DNA of 25,191 nt from CAZFRF01 sp964540925 (GTDB lineage Bacteria > Patescibacteriota > Microgenomatia > Levybacterales > UBA12049). The stretch is taken from assembly GCA_964540925.1 (NCBI GenBank), contig CAZIOR010000007.1:1-25191 (forward strand), written 5' to 3'. The notes under the pieces are model-generated. The model was not told where the DNA came from and made no database searches. It worked only from the letters and a program-made list of their open reading frames with translations. A program made the position numbers and the translations under genes. Each line of letters opens with the position of its first letter. Position 1 is the first letter of the stretch. Shown here piece by piece: positions 1 to 6,983 of this stretch.

Positions 1-16
1 TCTTCAGTTGCCATTA

Positions 17-44
17 TTAAGATTATACATGTTTTTGTTATAAT
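17..44 (+). promoter_or_regulatory. Promoter of the DUF202 gene (leaderless)
   Basis: An extended -10 (TG-T-TATAAT, hexamer at 39-44) lies downstream of a weak -35 (TTAAGA, 17-22) with a 16-base spacer. Exactly six bases separate the -10 from the ATG at 51, so the predicted start of transcription is the A of the start codon. Confidence 0.65.
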
Positions 45-50
45 CTCTAC

Positions 51-338
51 ATGAAACTAAATCCTTATAAGCGTTTTACAGAAAAACAGTTAATTTTAAG
101 AGATCATCTAGCAATTGATAGAACAATCTTGGCAAATGAATCTACTTTCCTTGCACATATTAGAACTGCTTTGGCTTTAATTGCTGGTGGCGTGACGGTA
201 ATTCATTTTTTAAGAGGATTACTAATTGATATATTAGGTGTTAGTTTATTTTTAATTGGTGTTTTTGTACTTTTGTTTGGTTTTTTAAAATATAAAAAAA
301 TGGATAAATCAATAAAAGAGATAAGAGAAGCTAAGTAG
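51..338 (+). CDS. DUF202 (YidH-type) small membrane protein
   Basis: This 95-residue protein matches the DUF202/YidH family. It has a charged N-terminal region with the RDHLAIDRTILANE / FLAHIRTALAL signature (about residues 17-44), followed by two hydrophobic membrane segments (about 40-57 and 60-80) and a short basic tail. The family is found widely as inner-membrane proteins of unknown biochemical function, and a domain of the same type occurs in eukaryotic vacuolar transporter chaperones. The length is normal. The ATG at 51 is set by the upstream promoter, which leaves no 5' leader. It precedes yvcK on the same strand with a 42-base gap that carries a second promoter candidate, so the two may be transcribed separately. 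The family call is firm; the function is unknown. Confidence 0.85.
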   Translation: MKLNPYKRFTEKQLILRDHLAIDRTILANESTFLAHIRTALALIAGGVTVIHFLRGLLIDILGVSLFLIGVFVLLFGFLKYKKMDKSIKEIREAK

Positions 339-339
339 A

Positions 340-369
340 TTGTAATATTTATTAATTTTGCTGTAAAAT
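340..369 (+). promoter_or_regulatory. Candidate yvcK promoter
   Basis: TTGTAA (340-345) and TAAAAT (364-369) are separated by 18 bases. The ATG of yvcK follows 11 bases after the -10, giving a leader of about five bases. There is no Shine-Dalgarno sequence in the gap. Confidence 0.45.
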
Positions 370-380
370 ACAAAGACTAA

Positions 381-1379
381 ATGAATAAAACGCCAAAAGT
401 AGTTACAATCGGCGGTGGAACAGGAAGCTATGTGGCGCTTACTGGTCTTAAGAAATACCCCTTAAAATTAACGGCTATTGTCAGCATGTTGGATAATGGT
501 GGTTCTAGTGGAAAATTAAGAGACGAATTGGGAGTTTTGCCGCCTGGTGATGTTAGGCAGTGTTTGGTTGCACTATCTGAATCCTCAAGATTACTAAGAA
601 ATATGTTTAATTATAGGTTTGAAGAAGGAGGCTTGAAAGGTCATAGCTTTGGAAACATATTCTTATCTACTCTGGAGAAACAGACTGGTAGTATGAAAAA
701 AGCAATTGCAGAAGTAGGAAAGATCCTTAGGATTAGGGGTAGTGTTGTGCCAGTGACATTTACTAAAAACGCTAATTTATGCGTTGATTTAGCAGATGGT
801 AAAAAAATTATTGGCGAAACACACATAGACGTTGTAGAGAAAATGGAAAAAAGAGCACCAATAATAAAAGTTTATTTGCAGCCAAAAGCTGAAATAAATG
901 AAGATGCTGCAGTCGCAATTGCTGAGGCGGATGTAATTTTAATAGGTCCTGGAGATTTATATACAAGCATAATCCCCAATATTTTAGTAACTGGTGTTTC
1001 TTCGGCAATAAAAAAATCAAAAGCGAAGAAAATTTTTGTTTTAAATTTAATGACAAAGTATGGTCAAACTTCAGGCTATACAGCTAAAAAACACATAGAA
1101 GTTTTAGAAAAATATTTAGGTAAAGGAGTAATTAATTTTGTTTTAGTAAATAATAAAATTCCTTCTAAAAAAGTTTTATCTTGGTATGAAGAATATGAAG
1201 AGTATCCGGTTAAAGACGATTTGAATAAAGAGGATGAGTATATGCTCTTCAGGAAAGATCTATTAAAAGATGTGATAATTAGTCAAAATCAAAGTGATGA
1301 GTTAAAAAGAAGCATAATTCGTCATGATAGTCAAAAACTTGCTGAGGAAATTTTTTCTATTATTAATTCTTCAATCTAA
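381..1379 (+). CDS. yvcK: YvcK/CofD-like gluconeogenesis and cell-envelope factor
   Basis: This 332-residue cytoplasmic protein belongs to the YvcK branch of the CofD/2-phospho-L-lactate transferase superfamily. A nucleotide-binding loop GGGTGS sits at residues 11-16. The family signature DNGGSSG follows at 38-44, then PPGDVRQ at 54-60 and KGHSFGN near residue 90, all expected in YvcK. In Bacillus subtilis and mycobacteria, relatives bind UDP-sugars and are needed for growth on gluconeogenic carbon and for correct placement of peptidoglycan synthesis. Length is typical (about 320-340). The CofD enzymatic role (F420 synthesis) is unlikely because no other F420 gene is nearby and the YvcK-type motifs are present. 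Its company here, with LCP, FemAB and MurJ further along, fits an envelope role, but that is inference. Confidence 0.92.
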   Translation: MNKTPKVVTIGGGTGSYVALTGLKKYPLKLTAIVSMLDNGGSSGKLRDELGVLPPGDVRQCLVALSESSRLLRNMFNYRFEEGGLKGHSFGNIFLSTLEKQTGSMKKAIAEVGKILRIRGSVVPVTFTKNANLCVDLADGKKIIGETHIDVVEKMEKRAPIIKVYLQPKAEINEDAAVAIAEADVILIGPGDLYTSIIPNILVTGVSSAIKKSKAKKIFVLNLMTKYGQTSGYTAKKHIEVLEKYLGKGVINFVLVNNKIPSKKVLSWYEEYEEYPVKDDLNKEDEYMLFRKDLLKDVIISQNQSDELKRSIIRHDSQKLAEEIFSIINSSI

Positions 1380-1424
1380 CAATTCAGTTATTTTTAAGCT
1401 AAAATTATTATTGTTAAAGAAATT

Positions 1425-1901
1425 ATGAAAAAAACAATTGTTGCAGTAGGTGTGTTTTTAATAATAGGAGGACTTGTTGTTTTGCAAAAACTCGTGCCAC
1501 ATGTTTTAATAAATAATTCTACAAATGAACCTTCTATAAATAAAATTCCATTACAGTCTGAAGTGAATAGTTCTAGTCATTTAACTCTTACTCCAACTCT
1601 TTCCGTAAACTCTGTTAAAAAATATAAAGATGGTAGTTATACTGGAAAAGTTGCAGATGCAATTTATGGAGATTATCAAGTCAAGGCAATTATTACTGAT
1701 GGAAAAATTTCAGATATACAATTTTTAATCTACCCAAACGATAGAAGAACGTCAATTGAGATTAATCAAGAATCAATGCCGCTTTTAAAACAGGAGGCTA
1801 TAATAAATCAGAGCTCTGAGGTCGATATAGTTTCTGGAGCAACTCAAAGTAGTATTGCATTTAAGGAATCACTGCAATCCGCATTAGACCAAGCATTATA
1901 A
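1425..1901 (+). CDS. Exported FMN-binding domain protein with flavinylation site
   Basis: This 158-residue protein has an N-terminal membrane anchor or uncleaved signal (about residues 4-21), a Ser/Thr/Asn-rich linker to about residue 65, and an FMN-binding domain (Pfam FMN_bind type) beginning at KYKDGSYTG. The domain ends in D-I-V-SGATQS, with SGAT at 137-140. In this family ApbE attaches FMN to the Thr through a phosphodiester bond, here Thr140. The ApbE gene follows after a single base, and an NqrB/RnfD-like reductase comes next. The protein should therefore be an extracytoplasmic one-electron or two-electron carrier tethered to the membrane. The start at 1425 gives a proper Lys-Lys-hydrophobic signal. 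A weak TAAAAT lies at 1400-1405, but no clear -35 was found. Electron acceptor unknown. Confidence 0.88.
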   Translation: MKKTIVAVGVFLIIGGLVVLQKLVPHVLINNSTNEPSINKIPLQSEVNSSSHLTLTPTLSVNSVKKYKDGSYTGKVADAIYGDYQVKAIITDGKISDIQFLIYPNDRRTSIEINQESMPLLKQEAIINQSSEVDIVSGATQSSIAFKESLQSALDQAL

Positions 1902-1902
1902 A

Positions 1903-2649
1903 ATGAAGCAATTAAAAATGATAATGGGAATGCCCATTTTAATTGAGATTTTAGATCAACAGGTAACTAAAGAAATTTTTTTTAAAACCTTTAATTATTT
2001 TAAATACGTAGATAGTAAATTTAGTACATATAAAAAGACAAGCGAAGTTAGCTTATTTAATCAAGGAAAAGTTAAAAAAACAAATTTTAGTTTAGACATG
2101 AAAAATGTTTTTAAATTAGCAACCAAGACAACAAGGGAAACTAATGGGTATTTTAATATTTTTAATGATAATTTTTGTGACCCGTCAGGTGTAGTTAAGG
2201 GCTGGGCAATACTAAACGCTTCAAAAATTATTAAGGAAGCTGGTTTTAAAAATTTCTATATAGATTGTGGTGGAGATATTCAGGTAGAAGGTAAAAATAA
2301 TAATAAGAATTGGGTGATAGGAATTAAGAATCCTTTTGATCAATCTAAAATAGTAAAAGTTATTTCAGTATATAATAAAGGTATAGCAACATCTGGAAAT
2401 TATATAAGAGGTAATCATATTTATAATCCTAAAACAAACAATAAGATTTTAGATGAAGTCGTGAGCATAACCATTATAGGCAAAAACGTCCTAGAGGCAG
2501 ACAGATTTGCGACAGCTGCATTTGCGATGGGTAAAAAAGGAATAGAGTTTATAGAAAAAATGCCCAATCTAGAGGGGTATATGATTTTAAAAAATGGAAT
2601 TGCGATAAGTACATCTGGGTTCGAACAATATGTTGAGAAAAATAATTAA
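1903..2649 (+). CDS. apbE: FAD:protein FMN transferase (ApbE), signal-less
   Basis: ApbE enzymes move FMN from FAD onto a Thr in a D-x-x-(S/T)-GA-T type motif, using Mg2+. This 248-residue copy shows the family landmarks: the N-terminal MGMPILIEI strand, the SKFSTYKKTSEVSLFN helix region, DPSGVVKGWA (about 93-102), the glycine-rich DCGGDI segment near 123, TSGNY near 165, HIYNP near 173 and the DRFATAAFAMG helix that precedes the C-terminus. It is shorter than the usual ~320-350 residues because it has no lipoprotein signal or membrane anchor; the first strand of the fold starts within ten residues of Met1. It begins one base after the stop of its likely substrate gene, and its 3' end overlaps the next gene by 20 bases, so the three are almost certainly translated together. 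Confidence 0.92.
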   Translation: MKQLKMIMGMPILIEILDQQVTKEIFFKTFNYFKYVDSKFSTYKKTSEVSLFNQGKVKKTNFSLDMKNVFKLATKTTRETNGYFNIFNDNFCDPSGVVKGWAILNASKIIKEAGFKNFYIDCGGDIQVEGKNNNKNWVIGIKNPFDQSKIVKVISVYNKGIATSGNYIRGNHIYNPKTNNKILDEVVSITIIGKNVLEADRFATAAFAMGKKGIEFIEKMPNLEGYMILKNGIAISTSGFEQYVEKNN

Positions 2650-4156
2650 TCCAATTGATAAATTTTTAAATCTAGTTACGATGTATAGATTGGTTTTATA
2701 TTACTTAATTGGATTAATGGGTTTTGCATTGGTTTTAAGTATTTTTGGTTTTTTAGCCTTTTCCCCAATTGAACTTATTGTCTCAACGTTTTTTATAATT
2801 ATTGTTTGTTGGATATTTAATAGAATTTTTGCAAAAATATTTAATTCCATAACAAACCTAGAGTCGGTTTATATATCTGCATTGATATTGGTTTTAATAA
2901 TTACACCTGCTAAAAAACTCGAAGACTATATCTTTTTAACAGCTGCTTGTTTAATAACAATTTCTTCTAAGTTTATTATCGAACATAATAAAAAACATTT
3001 TTTTAATCCAGCTGCTTTAGCAGCATTTATTACTTCATTAATAGGTTTAGGATCCGCAAGTTGGTGGGTAGGAACAGCGATGCTTTTTCCATTTACTTTT
3101 ATAGGAGGATTTTTACTAGTTAGGAAACTGCAAAGATTTGATATGGTTTTTTCATTTATTCTTTCTGCATTTTTAACAATTAGTGTTTTCAGTTTTATTA
3201 GTGGATATGAAATTTTAACAACACTAAAGAAGATAGTTTTAGATACTCCAATTTTATTTTTTGCTTTTGTAATGCTTACTGAACCATTAACTGCTCCACC
3301 AACCAATAAATTAAGAATAATATATGGAGTGTTGACTGGTATTTTATTTTCGCCTCAACTAAGAATTGGAGAATTTTATACGACTCCTGAATCTGCTTTA
3401 CTTATTGGAAATATTTTTTCATATTTTGTTAGTCCAAAAGAAAAATTGATGTTAATTTTGGAAAGAAAAGAAAAATTAGCAAATGATATATATGATTTTG
3501 TTTTTAAAAATAATAGTAAATTTAATTTTACTCCTGGGCAATATTTAGAATGGACGTTGGATGTTAAAAACCAAGACTCAAGAGGAAACAGGAGATATTT
3601 TACAATCTCATCTTCTCCCACAGAAACAGAGATAAGAATTGGTATCAAATTTTATCAAAATTCGAGTTCATTTAAAAAAACCTTATTAAATTTAAAAACA
3701 GGTGATAAAGTACTTGCGGGAAGTTTGTCAGGAGATTTTACAATTGCAAATGCAAAGGAAAATAAATTTGTTTTTGTAGCAGGAGGAATTGGTATTACTC
3801 CTTTTAGGAGTATATTAAAATATTTAATTGATAATAATATTAAAAAAGATATTATTTTGCTTTACTCCAATAAGTTAAAAGAAGAAATAGTATATGTAGA
3901 TATTTTTAATTCTGCATATGAAAATTTGGGAATTAAAACATATTATAATCTTACTGATCTACAAAATATTCCTCAAGATTGGCAGGGTGAAAAAGGCAGA
4001 ATTAATGAAATGATGATTAAAAAATTAGTTCCAGATTATAAAGATAGAGTTTTTTACTTGTCTGGTCCACATGCAATGATTATGGGATTTGAAGAGACTT
4101 TAAGTAAATTAAAGGTGAGTAAAGTAAAGAAAGATTTTTTTCCCGGTTTTGTTTAG
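2630..4156 (+). CDS. NqrB/RnfD-like membrane protein fused to FAD/NAD(P) ferredoxin-reductase domain
   Basis: This 508-residue protein has two parts. Residues ~1-270 form a multi-spanning membrane domain of the NqrB/RnfD type, with the FFNPAAL motif near 125 and the LTEPLTAPPTNK loop near 220, which corresponds to the conserved T-D/E-P-x-T-x-P loop of that family. Residues ~277-508 form a ferredoxin-NADP+-reductase-like module with the FAD motif RRYFTISSSP near 320, the nucleotide-binding GGIGITPFRS near 385-394 and the C-terminal YLSGPHAMI near 475. The likely reaction is NAD(P)H oxidation at the cytoplasmic FAD site and electron transfer across the membrane to the covalent FMN of the exported protein encoded at 1425. 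The SGAT-type FMN attachment site seen in true NqrB/RnfD is not visible. Start codon overlaps apbE by 20 bases. Partner specificity is inferred. Confidence 0.88.
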   Translation: MLRKIINPIDKFLNLVTMYRLVLYYLIGLMGFALVLSIFGFLAFSPIELIVSTFFIIIVCWIFNRIFAKIFNSITNLESVYISALILVLIITPAKKLEDYIFLTAACLITISSKFIIEHNKKHFFNPAALAAFITSLIGLGSASWWVGTAMLFPFTFIGGFLLVRKLQRFDMVFSFILSAFLTISVFSFISGYEILTTLKKIVLDTPILFFAFVMLTEPLTAPPTNKLRIIYGVLTGILFSPQLRIGEFYTTPESALLIGNIFSYFVSPKEKLMLILERKEKLANDIYDFVFKNNSKFNFTPGQYLEWTLDVKNQDSRGNRRYFTISSSPTETEIRIGIKFYQNSSSFKKTLLNLKTGDKVLAGSLSGDFTIANAKENKFVFVAGGIGITPFRSILKYLIDNNIKKDIILLYSNKLKEEIVYVDIFNSAYENLGIKTYYNLTDLQNIPQDWQGEKGRINEMMIKKLVPDYKDRVFYLSGPHAMIMGFEETLSKLKVSKVKKDFFPGFV

Positions 4157-4169
4157 TGGATATTGAAAT

Positions 4170-4709
4170 TTATTTATACTCATCCTTCAAATTGGATGAG
4201 TATTTAGAAATTAATTTTTTAATTTTGGGGTCAATAATTATTTTGCAGTAAGGATAATCCCGATTTTTATCATAAAATTCTTTATGATAATTCTCAGCTT
4301 CATAAAATTTTTCAAATTTTACTATCTGAGTGACAATAGGATTATCATAAATCTTAGATTTGTCTAATTCTTGTTTTAAATCTTCAGCTATTTTTTGTTG
4401 TATTTCTGAATGGTAAAAAACTACAGATCTGTATTGTGTGCCAATATCATTTCCTTGTCTGTTTGGTGTTGTTGGATCGTGGGTATACCAAAAAATTTCT
4501 AAAAGAGTTTTATAAGAAATAATGTTAGGGTCAAATTCTATTTGTATACTTTCTGCATGATTTGTGTTTCCAGCTGAAACTGTTTCATAATTAGGATTAT
4601 CTGTGTTTCCACCGCTATATCCTGGCTTAACTGATAAGACACCTTTTAATCTTTTAAAAATCGCTTCTGTGCACCAAAAGCAACCATTAGCAAGTGTTGC
4701 AGTTTCCAT
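4170..4709 (-). CDS. msrA: Peptide methionine sulfoxide reductase A
   Basis: MsrA reduces the S-epimer of methionine sulfoxide in proteins and as the free amino acid. The protein has 179 residues and starts almost at the catalytic motif GCFWC (residues 9-13), in which Cys10 is the nucleophile. It then shows the family blocks GYSGG, NYETVSAGNTNHAE, the YTHDPTTPNRQGNDIGTQYRS region and the EAENYHKEFYDKN block near the C-terminus. No signal peptide is present, so it is cytoplasmic. Recycling cysteines are not obvious beyond Cys13 and a Cys in the YPYCK segment near residue 155. Transcription diverges from the gene at 4770. The start at 4709 is supported by a -10 box that ends exactly six bases upstream (leaderless). 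It fits with the SodN block as oxidative damage repair. Confidence 0.95.
   Translation of the reverse strand: METATLANGCFWCTEAIFKRLKGVLSVKPGYSGGNTDNPNYETVSAGNTNHAESIQIEFDPNIISYKTLLEIFWYTHDPTTPNRQGNDIGTQYRSVVFYHSEIQQKIAEDLKQELDKSKIYDNPIVTQIVKFEKFYEAENYHKEFYDKNRDYPYCKIIIDPKIKKLISKYSSNLKDEYK
4176..4203 (+). terminator. Hairpin at the convergent NqrB-FNR / msrA ends
   Basis: A perfect 10-base-pair stem (arms 4176-4185 and 4194-4203, eight-base loop) lies just past the stop of the NqrB-FNR fusion and inside the last codons of msrA on the other strand. On the plus strand only a short T3 follows directly and a T6 run comes about eleven bases later, so it is an imperfect intrinsic terminator. No T-tract follows on the minus strand. 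Confidence 0.4.
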
Positions 4710-4715
4710 ATGTCC

Positions 4716-4740
4716 ATTATACTGAATTTTAATGTTGCAA
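4716..4740 (-). promoter_or_regulatory. msrA promoter (leaderless)
   Basis: Read on the minus strand, TATAAT occupies 4721-4716 and six bases follow before the ATG at 4709. The nearest -35-like hexamer, TTGCAA at 4740-4735, is only 13 bases away, shorter than the usual 16-18, so the -35 assignment is uncertain. That hexamer is self-complementary and is shared with the divergent promoter. Confidence 0.55.
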
Positions 4741-4761
4741 AAATAGGAAAATAGTTATAAT
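4735..4761 (+). promoter_or_regulatory. Promoter of the holin-4-family gene
   Basis: TTGCAA (4735-4740), a 15-base spacer and TATAAT (4756-4761) precede the ATG at 4770 by eight bases, predicting a leader of zero to two bases. There is no Shine-Dalgarno sequence. Confidence 0.6.
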
Positions 4762-4769
4762 CTATACAA

Positions 4770-5108
4770 ATGATTGCCCTCTTAATTAATTGGCTGGTAA
4801 GTGCGATGGTTATATTTAGTGTAGCTTACGTACTACCTGGTGTTCATATTCAAGATTTCACAGCAGCCTTAGTAGTTGCCCTTGTCTTAGGAGTAATTAA
4901 TGCACTAGTTAAGCCGGTATTAAGTATTTTAACTCTTCCAATTACTATTATGACTCTTGGTTTGTTTAGTTTAGTCTTAAATGCTTTACTTATTCTCTTG
5001 GTTGGGAGTATTGTTCCAGGATTTAAAATTGACGGATTCATGTGGGCATTATTATTTGGTATACTGCTTTCTATTGTTAATTTTGTAGTTAATAATTTTC
5101 TAAAGTAG
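4770..5108 (+). CDS. Phage holin family 4 superfamily (Pfam Phage_holin_4_2 / YvlD type) membrane protein
   Basis: This 112-residue, almost entirely hydrophobic protein has about four membrane segments (approximately 3-20, 28-50, 55-80 and 88-110). The pattern VLPGVHIQDF, VLGVINALVKPVL, LTLPITIMTLGLFSLVLNALLI and VPGFKIDGF is typical of the YvlD/holin-4 family that is common in chromosomes. Despite the name, chromosomal members are not phage genes, and nothing else here is phage-like; function is unknown. It ends three bases before the FKBP gene, so the two form a small operon driven by the promoter at 4735-4761. The start is fixed by that promoter. Confidence 0.85.
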   Translation: MIALLINWLVSAMVIFSVAYVLPGVHIQDFTAALVVALVLGVINALVKPVLSILTLPITIMTLGLFSLVLNALLILLVGSIVPGFKIDGFMWALLFGILLSIVNFVVNNFLK

Positions 5109-5111
5109 TTT

Positions 5112-5639
5112 ATGTTTAAAAATTTTTTCCCTCTAATAATTGTAGTTGCATTTGTATTATTAGGAGGATTAGGAATATATTTTATTATGAATCAAAAAAG
5201 TCCAAATATTAAGCAAATCGGTTCTGAAAACGTTTTTAGCACTATTACTCAAGCTCCTACAGCTCAACAATCTAGCCCAACACCTATTCCTACAATTGTA
5301 AGTACAAAAACACTAGAAGATGGTCTAAAAATTGAAGACGAAAAAATAGGGGAAGGTAAAGAGGTTGTGTCTGGGGATACGATTGTAATTCATTATTTGG
5401 GAACACTTGTGAATGGTCAAAAATTTGATAGCTCATATGATAGAGGTCAGCCATTTGAAACACAAATTGGCGTAGGAGCGGTAATCAAGGGTTGGGATGA
5501 AGGAGTTATAGGAATGAAAGTTGGAGGAAAAAGAAGATTAACTATTCCTTCAGAGCTAGGATATGGCAGTCAAGGAGCAGGGCCAATTCCTCCAAACTCA
5601 ACATTAATTTTTAACGTTGAGTTAGTGGGTATTAAATAG
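5112..5639 (+). CDS. Membrane-anchored FKBP-type peptidyl-prolyl isomerase
   Basis: This 175-residue protein has a single N-terminal membrane segment (about residues 7-26), a Thr/Pro/Gln-rich linker (about 40-70) and one complete FKBP domain (about 72-175). Recognisable FKBP blocks are VIHYLGTLVNGQKFDSSYDRG, the VIKGWDEGVIGMKVGGKRRLTIP core and the YGSQGAGPIPPNSTLIFNVEL ending. The domain should lie outside the membrane and speed the folding of exported proteins by cis-trans proline isomerisation. It is transcribed with the upstream holin-4-like gene (three-base gap). Its last eight bases overlap the convergent PfkB gene. The isomerase fold is secure; the clients are unknown. Confidence 0.93.
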   Translation: MFKNFFPLIIVVAFVLLGGLGIYFIMNQKSPNIKQIGSENVFSTITQAPTAQQSSPTPIPTIVSTKTLEDGLKIEDEKIGEGKEVVSGDTIVIHYLGTLVNGQKFDSSYDRGQPFETQIGVGAVIKGWDEGVIGMKVGGKRRLTIPSELGYGSQGAGPIPPNSTLIFNVELVGIK

Positions 5640-6615
5640 CTTTTGGTTTAAAATTACTTAAATAATTTAGTTTATCTTTTAATTCTTTTATACTTAATAA
5701 TCCTTCTTGTGCGCCTATCTTAGTTATTACAGAGCTAGAATTAATAGACCCCCAAACCATAGCAGACAATACATCTTGTTCGTTAAGCAGCGCAGCAATA
5801 AAACCAGAAGTGTATGCGTCGCCAGCTCCTGTTTTTTCAACCACGTTAGTTTTAATAACTCCCAAGTGATAAATATTATTTTCGTAATCAATTAGATACG
5901 ATCCTGAACTTGAATCTGTAATTATAATATTTTTGGCTCCTAAGTTCTTAATTCCAAATAAGATTTTATTTATATCCGTATCTTTCTTATCGTTTCCATA
6001 TAGTATTTTTTCAGCTTCCTGTTTATTTAAAAATAAGTAATCACTTAACTGTATTAAATCAAAAAATATTTTTCCTTTCTCCTCAAGTTGTAGTGTCCCC
6101 GGATTAAATGCAAGTTTTGAGTTCGTATTTTTAATAAACTTATATACGTTTTCATATGCTTTTTTCCATTCATTTCCTAAGCTAGTTAGATAGACAAATC
6201 TTGCAGAGGAATTATCAATTCTAAAATCGTGTTGTCTTTCAACATGTTCAACTAGTAGGGTTCTTTCACCTAAGTAATTTAAGCTTACTGAAAAGGATGT
6301 TTTTGTATTCTTATCTTTAACAATTAAATTTGCATTAATACCTTCATGTTCTAGTTTATTGAAAATAAAATTAGAAAATTCATCGTCTCCGATTTCTGCA
6401 CATAATCCAACCTTTTTACCAAGTCTAGAGACACCTACTGCAGTATTTGTAGCGTTTCCTCCTATATCTTTTATGTAATCCTTTAGGTTAATTTTGTAGC
6501 CAAGGTCAATAAATAGTCTATTTTTTTCTTTTTCTAATCCGAAGTGCTTATTATCTGTTGGAATTTGAAGGAAGATATCTACTACAGAATCACCTATACA
6601 TAAAAGATCTAACAT
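5632..6615 (-). CDS. PfkB-family carbohydrate/nucleoside kinase
   Basis: This 327-residue cytoplasmic kinase is of the ribokinase/PfkB fold. The N-terminal substrate signature IGGNATNTAVGVSRLG lies at 51-66. The C-terminal PfkB motif KTGAGDAYTSGF has the catalytic Asp at 266 in GAGD, with the anion hole formed by that loop. Length is normal for the family. Members phosphorylate sugars, nucleosides or sugar phosphates with ATP; the sequence here does not allow a substrate call by eye. It is a single-gene unit. Its ATG at 6615 has a -10-like TAACAT six bases upstream with a TTGAAA -35 (leaderless), and its 3' end overlaps the FKBP gene tail to tail by eight bases. Confidence 0.9.
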   Translation of the reverse strand: MLDLLCIGDSVVDIFLQIPTDNKHFGLEKEKNRLFIDLGYKINLKDYIKDIGGNATNTAVGVSRLGKKVGLCAEIGDDEFSNFIFNKLEHEGINANLIVKDKNTKTSFSVSLNYLGERTLLVEHVERQHDFRIDNSSARFVYLTSLGNEWKKAYENVYKFIKNTNSKLAFNPGTLQLEEKGKIFFDLIQLSDYLFLNKQEAEKILYGNDKKDTDINKILFGIKNLGAKNIIITDSSSGSYLIDYENNIYHLGVIKTNVVEKTGAGDAYTSGFIAALLNEQDVLSAMVWGSINSSSVITKIGAQEGLLSIKELKDKLNYLSNFKPKAI

Positions 6616-6621
6616 ATATTT

Positions 6622-6651
6622 ATGTTACATGATTTTTGTATTTACTTTCAA
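6622..6651 (-). promoter_or_regulatory. Promoter of the PfkB kinase gene (leaderless)
   Basis: On the minus strand TTGAAA (6651-6646), an 18-base spacer and TAACAT (6627-6622) are followed by six bases and the ATG at 6615. The -10 matches consensus at four of six positions. Confidence 0.5.
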
Positions 6652-6663
6652 TCTTGAGGAAAT

Positions 6664-6963
6664 TTACATTTTTTCTCCACAGTCTTTGACGGCGCTAATT
6701 ACTTGCTTAAATATTTTAGCCTTTGGGGTAAGTGAATATTCTACCTTTGGTGGTACTTGTGCATAAATTTTTTTATTTATATATCCATCTTTTTCTAAAT
6801 CATGTAATCTTTTAGATAAAGTTCTAGGATTTATTTGTCCAATCTCTTTTTGTAATTCACCAAACCTCTTTGTCCCTTTTAAAAGGGAATTTAAGATCAT
6901 TAATGTCCATTTACTGCCAATAATTTTAGCTGCTTTAGATATTTCAATTAAATCTGTTTCCAT
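6664..6963 (-). CDS. HxlR-family winged-helix transcriptional regulator
   Basis: This small HxlR-type DNA-binding protein shows IGSKWTLMILNSLLKGTKRFGEL, the recognition-helix segment INPRTLSKRLHDLEKDGYI, and the wing YAQVPPKVEYSLTPKA. I place the start at the ATG at 6963 (99 residues). An in-frame ATG at 6990 would give 108 residues, but that ATG overlaps the -10 box of the gene's own predicted promoter and would lie upstream of the transcript. The conserved Cys-Pro near the N-terminus that redox-sensing HxlR proteins use (YodB, HypR) is absent. The only Cys is near the C-terminus (DCGEK). It is divergent from the LUD gene and next to sodN, and the palindrome at 6984-7017 is its probable operator, so it likely represses itself and the LUD gene. 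Confidence 0.9.
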   Translation of the reverse strand: METDLIEISKAAKIIGSKWTLMILNSLLKGTKRFGELQKEIGQINPRTLSKRLHDLEKDGYINKKIYAQVPPKVEYSLTPKAKIFKQVISAVKDCGEKM

Positions 6964-6983
6964 ACTATACTTTTTGTAACTAC

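Noticed and set aside
2926..3306. Minus-strand frame inside the NqrB-like domain
   Set aside because: It is antisense to conserved membrane-domain sequence; no promoter or family signal.
4770..5108. A prophage remnant suggested by the holin-like gene
   Set aside because: The holin-4/YvlD family is common in bacterial chromosomes, and there is no other phage gene, integrase or attachment site nearby.
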